Of a DNA stretch of 64,000 nucleotides, positions 36,147 through 43,676 are shown in pieces. Below the pieces are notes generated by a model. That model had not been told where the DNA came from. It did no database searches and was given only the letters and a program-made list of their open reading frames with translations. The translations under genes were made by a program, and so were the position numbers. Location of the stretch: the NCBI GenBank assembly GCA_041165405.1, contig JBEANL010000001.1, positions 62,001 through 126,000 on the forward strand. Reading direction: 5' to 3'. Each line of letters begins with the position of its first letter. Position 1 is the stretch's first letter. This stretch comes from Methylopumilus sp009926035 (lineage in GTDB: Bacteria > Pseudomonadota > Gammaproteobacteria > Burkholderiales > Methylophilaceae).

Positions 36147-36182
36147 AATAAGGCATCTCAAATTTGAGATGCCTTATTTTTT
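36147..36182 (+). terminator. Intrinsic terminator after tkt
   Basis: Perfect 16+16-bp palindrome (AATAAGGCATCTCAAA / TTTGAGATGCCTTATT) with no unpaired centre, followed by TTTT. It sits 18 nt after the tkt stop and 16 nt before the gap start, so the gap ribosome-binding site (GAGGA) lies right behind it. Confidence 0.88.
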
Positions 36183-36197
36183 ACTGAGGAAATCTTT

Positions 36198-37217
36198 ATG
36201 GCAATCAAGATAGCAATCACAGGATTTGGAAGAATAGGGCGTTTAATATTAAGAGCGATTTATGAATTAAATCGTAAAGATATTAAAGTGGTTGCCATTA
36301 ATGCGAGTCGCGGTGATGCAGCATCTAATGCCCATTTATTAAAATACGACAGTGCACACGGTAAATTTAATGCCGACATCAAAACGAATGACCATGAAAT
36401 AATTATCAACAATGACGTAATTAAATTTTTCACTACAAGAAATCCTGAAGATTTGCCTTGGGACAAATTAAATGTAGATGTTGTCATGGAATGTACGGGC
36501 GCTTTTACGAGTAAGGAAAAATCAATCGTACATGTGAAACAAGGCGCTAAGAAAGTATTGATTTCTGCACCTGGCGATAAAGATGTAGATGCAACTATCG
36601 TGTATGGCGTCAACCATCAAATTTTAAAAGCAACTGATACAGTTGTTTCAAATGCCTCTTGTACTACTAATGGATTGGCTCCAATGGTCAAGCCCTTGCA
36701 TGATAAATTAGGGATTGTTACAGGTCTTATGACAACGATTCACTCATATACAAACGACCAATATTTAAATGACAATCAACATAAAGATCCAAGAAGAGCT
36801 CGTTCTGCAACGACTTCAATGATTCCAACAAAAACAGGCGCAGCAGATGCTGTGGGTTTGGTTATACCTGAATTAAAAGGTAAGCTAGATGGGATTGCTA
36901 TTCGTGTTCCAACATTAAATGTTTCATTGGTTGAACTGACTTTTACGCCAAAGAAAGCGACATCCAAAGATGAGGTGAATCGTATTTTAAAAGAGGCGGC
37001 TAATCAAGGAAGTCTAAAAGGCATATTAATTTACAACGAGGAATCTCTAGTTTCGGTAGATTTTAATCATACTGAAGCATCTTCATATTTTGATTCAAAC
37101 TTAACTAAGGTAAGTAAAGATGGTTTGCTTGTAAAAGTCTTTGGCTGGTATGACAATGAGTGGGCTTTTAGTTGCCGCATGATTGATACAGCTATTGCTA
37201 TGATGTCAGCCAAATAA
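36198..37217 (+). CDS. gap: Glyceraldehyde-3-phosphate dehydrogenase (NADP-type signature)
   Basis: A 339-aa phosphorylating GAPDH. Rossmann start GFGRIGRLILRA (9-20); catalytic Cys155 in SNASCTTN and His182 in TTIHSYTND; WYDNEWAFSCRM at the C-terminus. The cofactor loop after strand beta-2 reads VVAINASRGDAASNAHLLKYDS, with Ala36-Ser37 where strictly NAD-dependent enzymes carry Asp. The same NAS pattern is known from the NADP-preferring GapB of Bacillus subtilis, so NADP(H) use, or dual specificity, is inferred. GAGGA precedes the ATG. It is followed by pgk after 11 nt. Confidence 0.96.
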   Translation: MAIKIAITGFGRIGRLILRAIYELNRKDIKVVAINASRGDAASNAHLLKYDSAHGKFNADIKTNDHEIIINNDVIKFFTTRNPEDLPWDKLNVDVVMECTGAFTSKEKSIVHVKQGAKKVLISAPGDKDVDATIVYGVNHQILKATDTVVSNASCTTNGLAPMVKPLHDKLGIVTGLMTTIHSYTNDQYLNDNQHKDPRRARSATTSMIPTKTGAADAVGLVIPELKGKLDGIAIRVPTLNVSLVELTFTPKKATSKDEVNRILKEAANQGSLKGILIYNEESLVSVDFNHTEASSYFDSNLTKVSKDGLLVKVFGWYDNEWAFSCRMIDTAIAMMSAK

Positions 37218-37228
37218 ATAGTTGTTTA

Positions 37229-38404
37229 ATGAATATTAAAAGACTTGTCGATTTAGATCTTAAGGATAAAAGAGTTTTTATTCGCTCAGATCTGAATGTC
37301 CCCATTCAGAATGGAAAAATTACCTCTCCTAAAAGAATTCTAGCTTCCATTCCTACTATTGAATTTGCTCTTCAAAAAGGCGCTAGTGTGATGGTGACGT
37401 CTCACTTAGGCAGACCCGAAGAAGGAAAATATACTAGCGAGGATTCGCTTAAGCCTGTAGTTGATTTCTTAGAGAGCCATCTTAAGTATGCGGTTCATCT
37501 TGTTTCAGATTGGGTTAATTCTCCTTTTGATATTGTCCCAGGTCAATTAACAGTTTTAGAAAATTGTAGATTTAATGTGGGTGAGAAAAAAAATCATGAG
37601 GCATTAGCAAAAAAATATGCCTCACTGACAGATATTTTTGTGATGGATGCATTTGGAACAGCTCATCGTAAAGAAGCTTCCACATACGGTATTGCAGAAT
37701 ATGCAAAGATTGCTTGTGCAGGCATTCTATTTGCAGCCGAACTCGAAGCGCTTGAGAAAGCATTATTAGAGCCTTCTAGGCCTATGATTGCCATTGTAGG
37801 TGGAAGTAAAGTCTCTTCAAAATTAAGCATATTAGATACCTTATCTGACAAAGTAGATCAGCTTATTGTGGGGGGTGGTATTGCAAATACTTTTATCAAA
37901 GCCATGGGGTTTGAAATCGGTAGTTCCATGTGCGAAGAGGATCTAGTGCCTGCAGCAAGAAAAATAATCGATAAACTAGAAAAGCGTGGCGCTTCACTGC
38001 CAGTTATTTCAGATGTTGTTTGTGGTAAAAAGTTTGACGTCAATGAGGTTGCCATTACAAAAAATATTAATGACGTTCATAAAGATGACATGATATTTGA
38101 TCTAGGTAAAAATTCAGTAAATGAAATTGTGAAATGTATTCATAACGCTAAAACTATTATATGGAATGGACCTATTGGGGTATTTGAATTTGATCAGTTC
38201 GCAAAGGGCACTGAGACGATGACACATGCGATTGCGAATTCTGAAGCATTCTCACTTGCAGGCGGTGGCGATACGATTGCTGCAATAGAAAAATTTAATG
38301 TTGCAAAAGATATTTCATATATTTCAACAGCAGGCGGTGCGTTTTTAGAGTTTGCAGAAGGCAAAAAACTTCCTGCTATTGAAATTTTAGAAAGAAGATT
38401 TTAA
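37229..38404 (+). CDS. pgk: Phosphoglycerate kinase
   Basis: A 391-aa two-domain kinase catalysing 1,3-bisphosphoglycerate + ADP to 3-phosphoglycerate + ATP. N-terminal RVFIRSDLNVPIQNGKI, TSHLGRPEEG and LENCRFN bind phosphoglycerate; the C-terminal domain has GGSKVSSKLSIL, VGGGIANTF, NGPIGVFEF and LAGGGDTIAAIEKF for nucleotide binding. Complete. It starts 11 nt after gap and its TAA overlaps the purC ATG by one base. Confidence 0.98.
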   Translation: MNIKRLVDLDLKDKRVFIRSDLNVPIQNGKITSPKRILASIPTIEFALQKGASVMVTSHLGRPEEGKYTSEDSLKPVVDFLESHLKYAVHLVSDWVNSPFDIVPGQLTVLENCRFNVGEKKNHEALAKKYASLTDIFVMDAFGTAHRKEASTYGIAEYAKIACAGILFAAELEALEKALLEPSRPMIAIVGGSKVSSKLSILDTLSDKVDQLIVGGGIANTFIKAMGFEIGSSMCEEDLVPAARKIIDKLEKRGASLPVISDVVCGKKFDVNEVAITKNINDVHKDDMIFDLGKNSVNEIVKCIHNAKTIIWNGPIGVFEFDQFAKGTETMTHAIANSEAFSLAGGGDTIAAIEKFNVAKDISYISTAGGAFLEFAEGKKLPAIEILERRF

Positions 38405-39303
38405 TGGCTTACACTCAATTAATAGGGACATCCATTAAAAGCCTTCCTTTACTTCACAAAGGTAAAGTGAGAGATATATATGAGATTAATGATAAACATC
38501 TTTTGATTGTAACGACCGACCGATTATCAGCATTTGATGTTGTGATGAATGAGCCTATTCCTTACAAAGGATTTGTGCTTACACAAATGGCCGATTTTTG
38601 GTTTCAAAAACTTTCTTATGTGGTTGCAAATCATTTATCAGGCATTACACCTGAAAGCGTTGTATCTGAAAACGAAGTAGCTCAAGTGAAAAATCGTGCT
38701 ATTGTCGCGCGTAAATTAAAAGCACTTCCTATTGAAGCTATTGTTCGGGGTTATTTATCAGGTAGTGGCTGGAAAGATTATCAAAACACGCAAACAGTAT
38801 GTGGCATAAAACTTCCACAAGGTTTAAAAGAATCTGCAAAATTAAATGAGCCTATATTTACACCTTCTAGTAAGGAAGCGGTCGGGCAACACGATGAGAA
38901 CATCTCATACGAAGAATGTGAAGCTCGTATTGGAAAAGAGATTGCATCACGTATTAAAGAAATTAGTATTAAGTTGTATCAAGAAGCATCTGCTTTCGCA
39001 TTGTCAAAAGGCATTATTATTGCGGATACAAAATTTGAATTCGGTTTGGATGACAAAAATAATTTAGTGCTTATTGATGAAATATTAACGCCGGACTCTT
39101 CTCGTTTTTGGCCTTTGGATCAATATCGCGAAGGTACATCTCAACCAAGTTTTGATAAACAATTTATTAGGGATTGGTTAGAAAGTAGCGGATGGAATAA
39201 AACACCCCCACCCCCTTCTTTACCATTGGATGTTATTACAAAAACTAGTCAAAAATATTTAGAGGCATTTCAAAAACTTACAGGCCAGGACATTAAAAAA
39301 TAA
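38404..39303 (+). CDS. purC: SAICAR synthase (purine synthesis)
   Basis: A 299-aa ATP-dependent ligase converting CAIR and aspartate to SAICAR. The long proteobacterial/yeast-like form shows LLHKGKVRDIYEI, TDRLSAFDVVMNEPIPYKG, RAIVARKLKALPIEAIVRGYLSGSGW, FTPSSKEAVGQHDENIS, and DTKFEFGLDD with LIDEILTPDSSRFW. Length is normal. The start overlaps the pgk stop (TAATG). In many betaproteobacteria fba sits immediately before purC; here pgk does. A strong bidirectional hairpin follows. Confidence 0.97.
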   Translation: MAYTQLIGTSIKSLPLLHKGKVRDIYEINDKHLLIVTTDRLSAFDVVMNEPIPYKGFVLTQMADFWFQKLSYVVANHLSGITPESVVSENEVAQVKNRAIVARKLKALPIEAIVRGYLSGSGWKDYQNTQTVCGIKLPQGLKESAKLNEPIFTPSSKEAVGQHDENISYEECEARIGKEIASRIKEISIKLYQEASAFALSKGIIIADTKFEFGLDDKNNLVLIDEILTPDSSRFWPLDQYREGTSQPSFDKQFIRDWLESSGWNKTPPPPSLPLDVITKTSQKYLEAFQKLTGQDIKK

Positions 39304-39310
39304 TTAAATA

Positions 39311-39339
39311 AAAAGAGGCGCCTTGTAGGCGCCTCTTTT
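39311..39339. terminator. Bidirectional intrinsic terminator between purC and hppA
   Basis: AAAAGAGGCGCC / GGCGCCTCTTTT, 12-bp perfect stem (13 with the inner T-A pair) with a short loop and A/T runs on both sides, located between convergent purC and hppA. It can end both transcripts. Confidence 0.93.
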
Positions 39340-39350
39340 ATGCATCAAAA

Positions 39351-41375
39351 TTAAAGAAGCGGCACAATAAGAAGAGCCACAATGTTAATAATTTTAATGA
39401 GCGGGTTAATCGCAGGGCCTGCAGTATCTTTATAAGGATCACCTACAGTATCGCCTGTAACAGCTGCTTTATGAGCTTCTGAACCTTTGCCACCGTGATT
39501 GCCATCTTCAATATATTTCTTCGCATTATCCCAAGCGCCTCCGCCTGTACACATTGAGATTGCTACAAATAATCCCGTCACAATTGTACCCATAAGAAGA
39601 CCGCCCAAAGCTTTAGGCCCTAGAGATAACCCTACTACGATAGGAACGGCTACAGGAAGCAATGAAGGAACAATCATTTCTTTAATAGCAGCTGTCGTTA
39701 ACATATCTACAGCTCTTGCATAATCTGGCTTACCTTTGCCAGTCATGATGCCCTTAATAGTTTTGAATTGTCGTCTTACTTCTTCTACAACTGCACCCGC
39801 AGCTCTTCCTACTGCTTCCATTGCCATCGCAGCAAAAAGGTAAGGAATAAGACCGCCAATAATTAATCCAATAATAACTAATGGATCACTTAAATCAAAA
39901 GTGGTTGCAATACCCACAGACTCTAATTTATGTGTGTAGTCTGCAAAAAGAACAAGCGCTGCAAGACCTGCTGATCCAATCGCATAACCTTTAGTTACTG
40001 CTTTAGTTGTATTGCCAACAGCATCTAATGGATCAGTAACATCGCGAACGCTCTTTGGTAATCCAGCCATTTCTGCAATACCACCAGCGTTATCAGTAAT
40101 TGGACCGTATGCGTCCAATGCCACGATAATGCCAGCCATACTTAACATTGATGTTGCAGCAACGGCGACACCATAAAGACCTGCGAGGTGATGAGACACA
40201 AAGATTGCAATACAAACAGAGATAACAGGAAGTGCGGTAGATTTCATCGAGATACCAATACCCGCAATAATATTTGTGGCATGACCTGTTTTTGAAGCGC
40301 GCGCTACATGTCTTACAGGTTCGTAATCAGTGCCAGTGTAATACTCTGTAATCCATACCAAAGCTGCTGTTAATACTAAACCTACGATACATGCTTGGAA
40401 TAGAGCCATTGACGATACATTTACGTTCTGTATTGAAACACCTTCGGGGAAAACAAAGTTTGTAACATAGTAGAAAGCTACAAGTGAAAGTCCACCTGCT
40501 ACGATGAGACCTTTATACAAAGCAGGCATAACATTTTTCATTTTAGGGGTTGCTCTTACAAAGAAACATCCAATAATGGATGTCACGATAGAAGCTGCAC
40601 CTAAAAGAAGAGGGTAGATAATTCCACTTGCACCATTATTAGTGATCATAAGACCACCAAGGACCATAGTTGCAATTAAAGTTACCGCATAAGTTTCGAA
40701 TAAATCTGCTGCCATACCTGCACAGTCACCTACATTATCACCAACGTTATCTGCAATTACAGCTGGATTTCTTGGATCGTCTTCCGGAATGCCTGCTTCA
40801 ACTTTACCTACCAAGTCAGCGCCTACGTCTGCACCTTTGGTAAAGATACCGCCGCCTAAACGCGCAAAAATTGAGATGAGCGAAGAACCAAAGGCGAGTC
40901 CGATAAGAGGATTTAAATTAGTTGCTTCAGCGCCACCTAGGTAAATATAAAAACCTGTAACACCAAAAAGACCAAGTCCAACTACTAATAATCCCGTAAT
41001 AGCGCCACCTTTAAAAGCGACATCAAGCGCTGGCACAATCCCTTTTGTAGCAGCTTGGGCTGTTCTCACATTTGCTTTGACAGAGACATTCATACCGATG
41101 AATCCGCAAGCGCCTGAGAGAAGCGCGCCAATAACAAATCCTAATGCCGTATCTTTGGAAATAAAAATACCAATCAGAATTGTTAAAACAATACCTACAA
41201 TCGATATCGCTTTATATTGTCTTGCAAGATAAGCTTTGGCGCCTTCTTGAATGGCGAGAGCGATTGCTTGCATTTTTGAGTTGCCAGCGGGCAATTTAAA
41301 TATCCATGCGCTCATGACTGCACCATAAAGAATTGCTAAAAGTGCTGCGCCAATAATAAGGTTAAGTTCTGACAT
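39351..41375 (-). CDS. hppA: Membrane H+-translocating pyrophosphatase, K+-independent type
   Basis: A 674-aa integral membrane ion pump driven by pyrophosphate hydrolysis, about 15-16 helices. Substrate motifs are GGGIFTKGADVGADLVGKVEAGIPEDDPRNPAVIADNVGDNVGDCAGMAADLFE (about 174-227), DAYGPITDNAGGIAEM (421-436) and the C-terminal GDTVGDPYKDTAGPA. K+ dependence in this family turns on one residue: Ala in GNTTA enzymes, Lys in GNTTK enzymes. This protein has Lys458 in GNTTKAVTKGYAIGSAG, so it is predicted K+-independent and H+-pumping. An AGGAG ribosome-binding site precedes the ATG. It would recover energy from pyrophosphate made in biosynthesis, fitting a slow-growing oligotroph. Confidence 0.97.
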   Translation of the reverse strand: MSELNLIIGAALLAILYGAVMSAWIFKLPAGNSKMQAIALAIQEGAKAYLARQYKAISIVGIVLTILIGIFISKDTALGFVIGALLSGACGFIGMNVSVKANVRTAQAATKGIVPALDVAFKGGAITGLLVVGLGLFGVTGFYIYLGGAEATNLNPLIGLAFGSSLISIFARLGGGIFTKGADVGADLVGKVEAGIPEDDPRNPAVIADNVGDNVGDCAGMAADLFETYAVTLIATMVLGGLMITNNGASGIIYPLLLGAASIVTSIIGCFFVRATPKMKNVMPALYKGLIVAGGLSLVAFYYVTNFVFPEGVSIQNVNVSSMALFQACIVGLVLTAALVWITEYYTGTDYEPVRHVARASKTGHATNIIAGIGISMKSTALPVISVCIAIFVSHHLAGLYGVAVAATSMLSMAGIIVALDAYGPITDNAGGIAEMAGLPKSVRDVTDPLDAVGNTTKAVTKGYAIGSAGLAALVLFADYTHKLESVGIATTFDLSDPLVIIGLIIGGLIPYLFAAMAMEAVGRAAGAVVEEVRRQFKTIKGIMTGKGKPDYARAVDMLTTAAIKEMIVPSLLPVAVPIVVGLSLGPKALGGLLMGTIVTGLFVAISMCTGGGAWDNAKKYIEDGNHGGKGSEAHKAAVTGDTVGDPYKDTAGPAINPLIKIINIVALLIVPLL

Positions 41376-41477
41376 ACACGCTCCTAAATTTTGGAAATCT
41401 TAAAATGAAAAACTTATACGATAAATTATCACATTCAATAGCTTTGTCACTAATAAACTTAAAATTTTAATTATAGA

Positions 41478-42281
41478 TTAACCTGTGAAAAGCATTGACA
41501 AGCCTATTAAAATTAATAGGCAGGCGAATATTTTTTTTAATGATGAAATAGAAATTTGATGTATCCATTTTGTTGCCAGCCGCACAAAAATAAGACTTGA
41601 AGCCGTTACAAATATAAGGCCGGGTAAATAGATGTAGCCGACACTCAATTGAGGTAGTTGGTTAACATATAAGCCATTTTTTATAAATCCAAATGAAGCA
41701 CCCAGCCCAATAAATACTCCTAGGGAGCTAGAGAGTCCGACAGCAAGCCTAGGATTAACTTTGTGATAAATAAAATAAGGTACAAACATAGTGCCTCCTC
41801 CAATTCCAATAATAGTGGAGACAGAACCTATTATGAATCCATAAAGATTAGCAAAAATAAAGGACGGTAATTGAACTAAGCTCTTGATTTTAGGAGATTT
41901 AAAAATTTTATAGGCGGCAAGGAAAGTGTAGACAATAAAAGCGTGCTTAATAAATGCAATATTTAAATGAGGAATGATAAAAGCCATAGCCAAAGAACCT
42001 AAAAAAACTCCAGGGATGTAATATGCTGCCGTTGACCAGCTCATATTGTTCTGTTTTGTATGAAAAAAACTCGACACTCCCCCTGTAAAAACAATGGAAG
42101 CAAGAGAAGTTCCAATAGCCATAAGCATTGCTTGATCAAACGCAACTTGATGAAAATGAATTAAAACATAAGTCAAAAGGGGGACAATAAGAAGGCCACC
42201 CCCTATGCCGAGAAGCCCAGATAGAGTGCCAACAAAGCTTCCAGCAACTAAGAGTATGACCGCTTCAGTCAGAATTTGCAT
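41478..42281 (-). CDS. TauE/SafE-family membrane permease
   Basis: A 267-aa protein with about seven to eight membrane helices and the two repeated GIGGG segments of this family (GLLGIGGGLLIVPLL near the start and STIIGIGGGTMFVPYF in the middle). Relatives transport sulfonates, sulfite or other small anions; the substrate cannot be told here. The start lies 17 nt inside the dciA gene upstream, so the two are coupled. It is followed by a 101-bp gap before hppA without a recognised signal. Confidence 0.85.
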   Translation of the reverse strand: MQILTEAVILLVAGSFVGTLSGLLGIGGGLLIVPLLTYVLIHFHQVAFDQAMLMAIGTSLASIVFTGGVSSFFHTKQNNMSWSTAAYYIPGVFLGSLAMAFIIPHLNIAFIKHAFIVYTFLAAYKIFKSPKIKSLVQLPSFIFANLYGFIIGSVSTIIGIGGGTMFVPYFIYHKVNPRLAVGLSSSLGVFIGLGASFGFIKNGLYVNQLPQLSVGYIYLPGLIFVTASSLIFVRLATKWIHQISISSLKKIFACLLILIGLSMLFTG

Positions 42282-42708
42282 GATGTTTAATGAGTTTAAT
42301 GAGGCGATGTCTTAGAGGCGAATCCTCTAGACTTCTGAGTAGATTTTCGAAAGCTGATTTGGCTTGAGCAGGAAAGCTTTTAGATCGTGGCGGCATCACT
42401 TTAGAATTTTTAATCACCAATTTTATTTTTAAAGATTTAATTGGATTTGCATAAGGCATTTCTTTTTGAATACCTTCATTTAATTCCTTGAGAAGTGAAG
42501 ATTCAATAAACTTTAATTTGCTGGCAATGCCACTATTTTCAACATAGACGGTCAAAATATCATCTCGAATCCCACCGATATGAGATAAAGGGACTAGTTT
42601 GATTGGAGCCTTGATAGACCATAGCTTTTGATAGTCAGAAATAGAGCGTTTTTTCTCTTTAATTAAGGAAAATACTTCACTTTCCAAAAGCTTGTTCACG
42701 GGCTTCAT
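42265..42708 (-). CDS. dciA: DciA/DUF721 family protein (DnaB helicase loader)
   Basis: A 147-aa protein of the DUF721 family. DciA is the ancestral loader/operator of the replicative helicase DnaB in bacteria without DnaC. Visible features are the short helical N-terminus, the KH-like central fold with GGIRDDILTVYVENSGIASKLKFIESSLLKELN, and a basic C-terminal tail (about 105-147). Position supports it: DUF721 next to an M23 peptidase gene and secA is a common betaproteobacterial arrangement. It is divergent from the M23 gene (41-bp gap). Confidence 0.8.
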   Translation of the reverse strand: MKPVNKLLESEVFSLIKEKKRSISDYQKLWSIKAPIKLVPLSHIGGIRDDILTVYVENSGIASKLKFIESSLLKELNEGIQKEMPYANPIKSLKIKLVIKNSKVMPPRSKSFPAQAKSAFENLLRSLEDSPLRHRLIKLIKHHANSD

Positions 42709-42749
42709 AAGTTATAATTATCTATTATTTAAGCTAAATTTAGACTTCA

Positions 42750-43640
42750 ATGCGAATTATCTTTGTTACAAATAGTACATCAAAGCCAAAAAGTATCCAT
42801 CTAGTAACTTTTGTTGCCATAATCTTTTTGCTTTTTATTGCGCTTATTCAAGGTATTAACTGGCTTGATTCGAAATATAACAGCGGTGTTGAAGAAAAGA
42901 AATCATTAATCAACCTTAAACTTGATCTTAATTTAGGGAGTTTTCAGAAAAATTTAGATGTTTATGCAACCCAAATTGGCGAACTTCAAGCGCGTTTAAT
43001 ACGTATAGATAATCAAGCTCAGAGACTTCAAGATTTTGCCAAAGAGAAATTAAAAACAAATGAGAAAATACCTAAGCCAGCTCCAATAAAATCATCTGGC
43101 CAAGGCGGGCCCTTCGTCCCAGAAAAGAATTTTTCTGAGACTGAACTTCAATCATTTATTGATAAGCTAACACTTGATATTGAAAAACACGAAGAGTACT
43201 ACAATAATTTAGAAGCTTTTTATCTAAAACAAAGTGTTTTTAAAGACACTTTACCTAATGCCTCTCCTGTCAATGTGCCTTTCAATTCATCAAGTTATGG
43301 CTGGAGGGTGGATCCTTTTTTAGGTGTAAGGGCGTTTCATGAAGGATTAGACTTTAGCGCAGATGTTGGCCAACCCATTAAGGCAACGGCTGCAGGCATT
43401 GTCTTAGCCGCTGAAGTAACCCCTGAATATGGCAATATGGTTCGTATTTCTCATGGGTCTGGACTTGAAACACGATATGCACATGCATCTAAATTATTAG
43501 TGAAAGAAGGCGAGCGTATTAAAAAGAATCAAGTTATTGCTCTAGTAGGCAATACTGGAAGATCGACAGGACCACATCTTCATTATGAAATTAGAATGAA
43601 TGGTGAGTCTTTAGATCCTCGCAAGTATCTTCAATATTAA
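42750..43640 (+). CDS. M23 (LytM-type) peptidoglycan endopeptidase
   Basis: A 296-aa membrane-anchored murein hydrolase. A single N-terminal helix (about 15-40) is followed by a coiled-coil region (about 50-115) and an M23 domain from about residue 175. The zinc site is intact: FHEGLDF gives the HxxxD pair and HLHYE the HxH pair, with YGWRVDPF before and RISHGSGLETRYAHAS in the core. It probably cleaves peptide cross-links in the periplasm. It lies just before secA, a known betaproteobacterial order. Confidence 0.93.
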   Translation: MRIIFVTNSTSKPKSIHLVTFVAIIFLLFIALIQGINWLDSKYNSGVEEKKSLINLKLDLNLGSFQKNLDVYATQIGELQARLIRIDNQAQRLQDFAKEKLKTNEKIPKPAPIKSSGQGGPFVPEKNFSETELQSFIDKLTLDIEKHEEYYNNLEAFYLKQSVFKDTLPNASPVNVPFNSSSYGWRVDPFLGVRAFHEGLDFSADVGQPIKATAAGIVLAAEVTPEYGNMVRISHGSGLETRYAHASKLLVKEGERIKKNQVIALVGNTGRSTGPHLHYEIRMNGESLDPRKYLQY

Positions 43641-43676
43641 TTATTTCAAACTATCTCGATTAAGAATATTTATATT

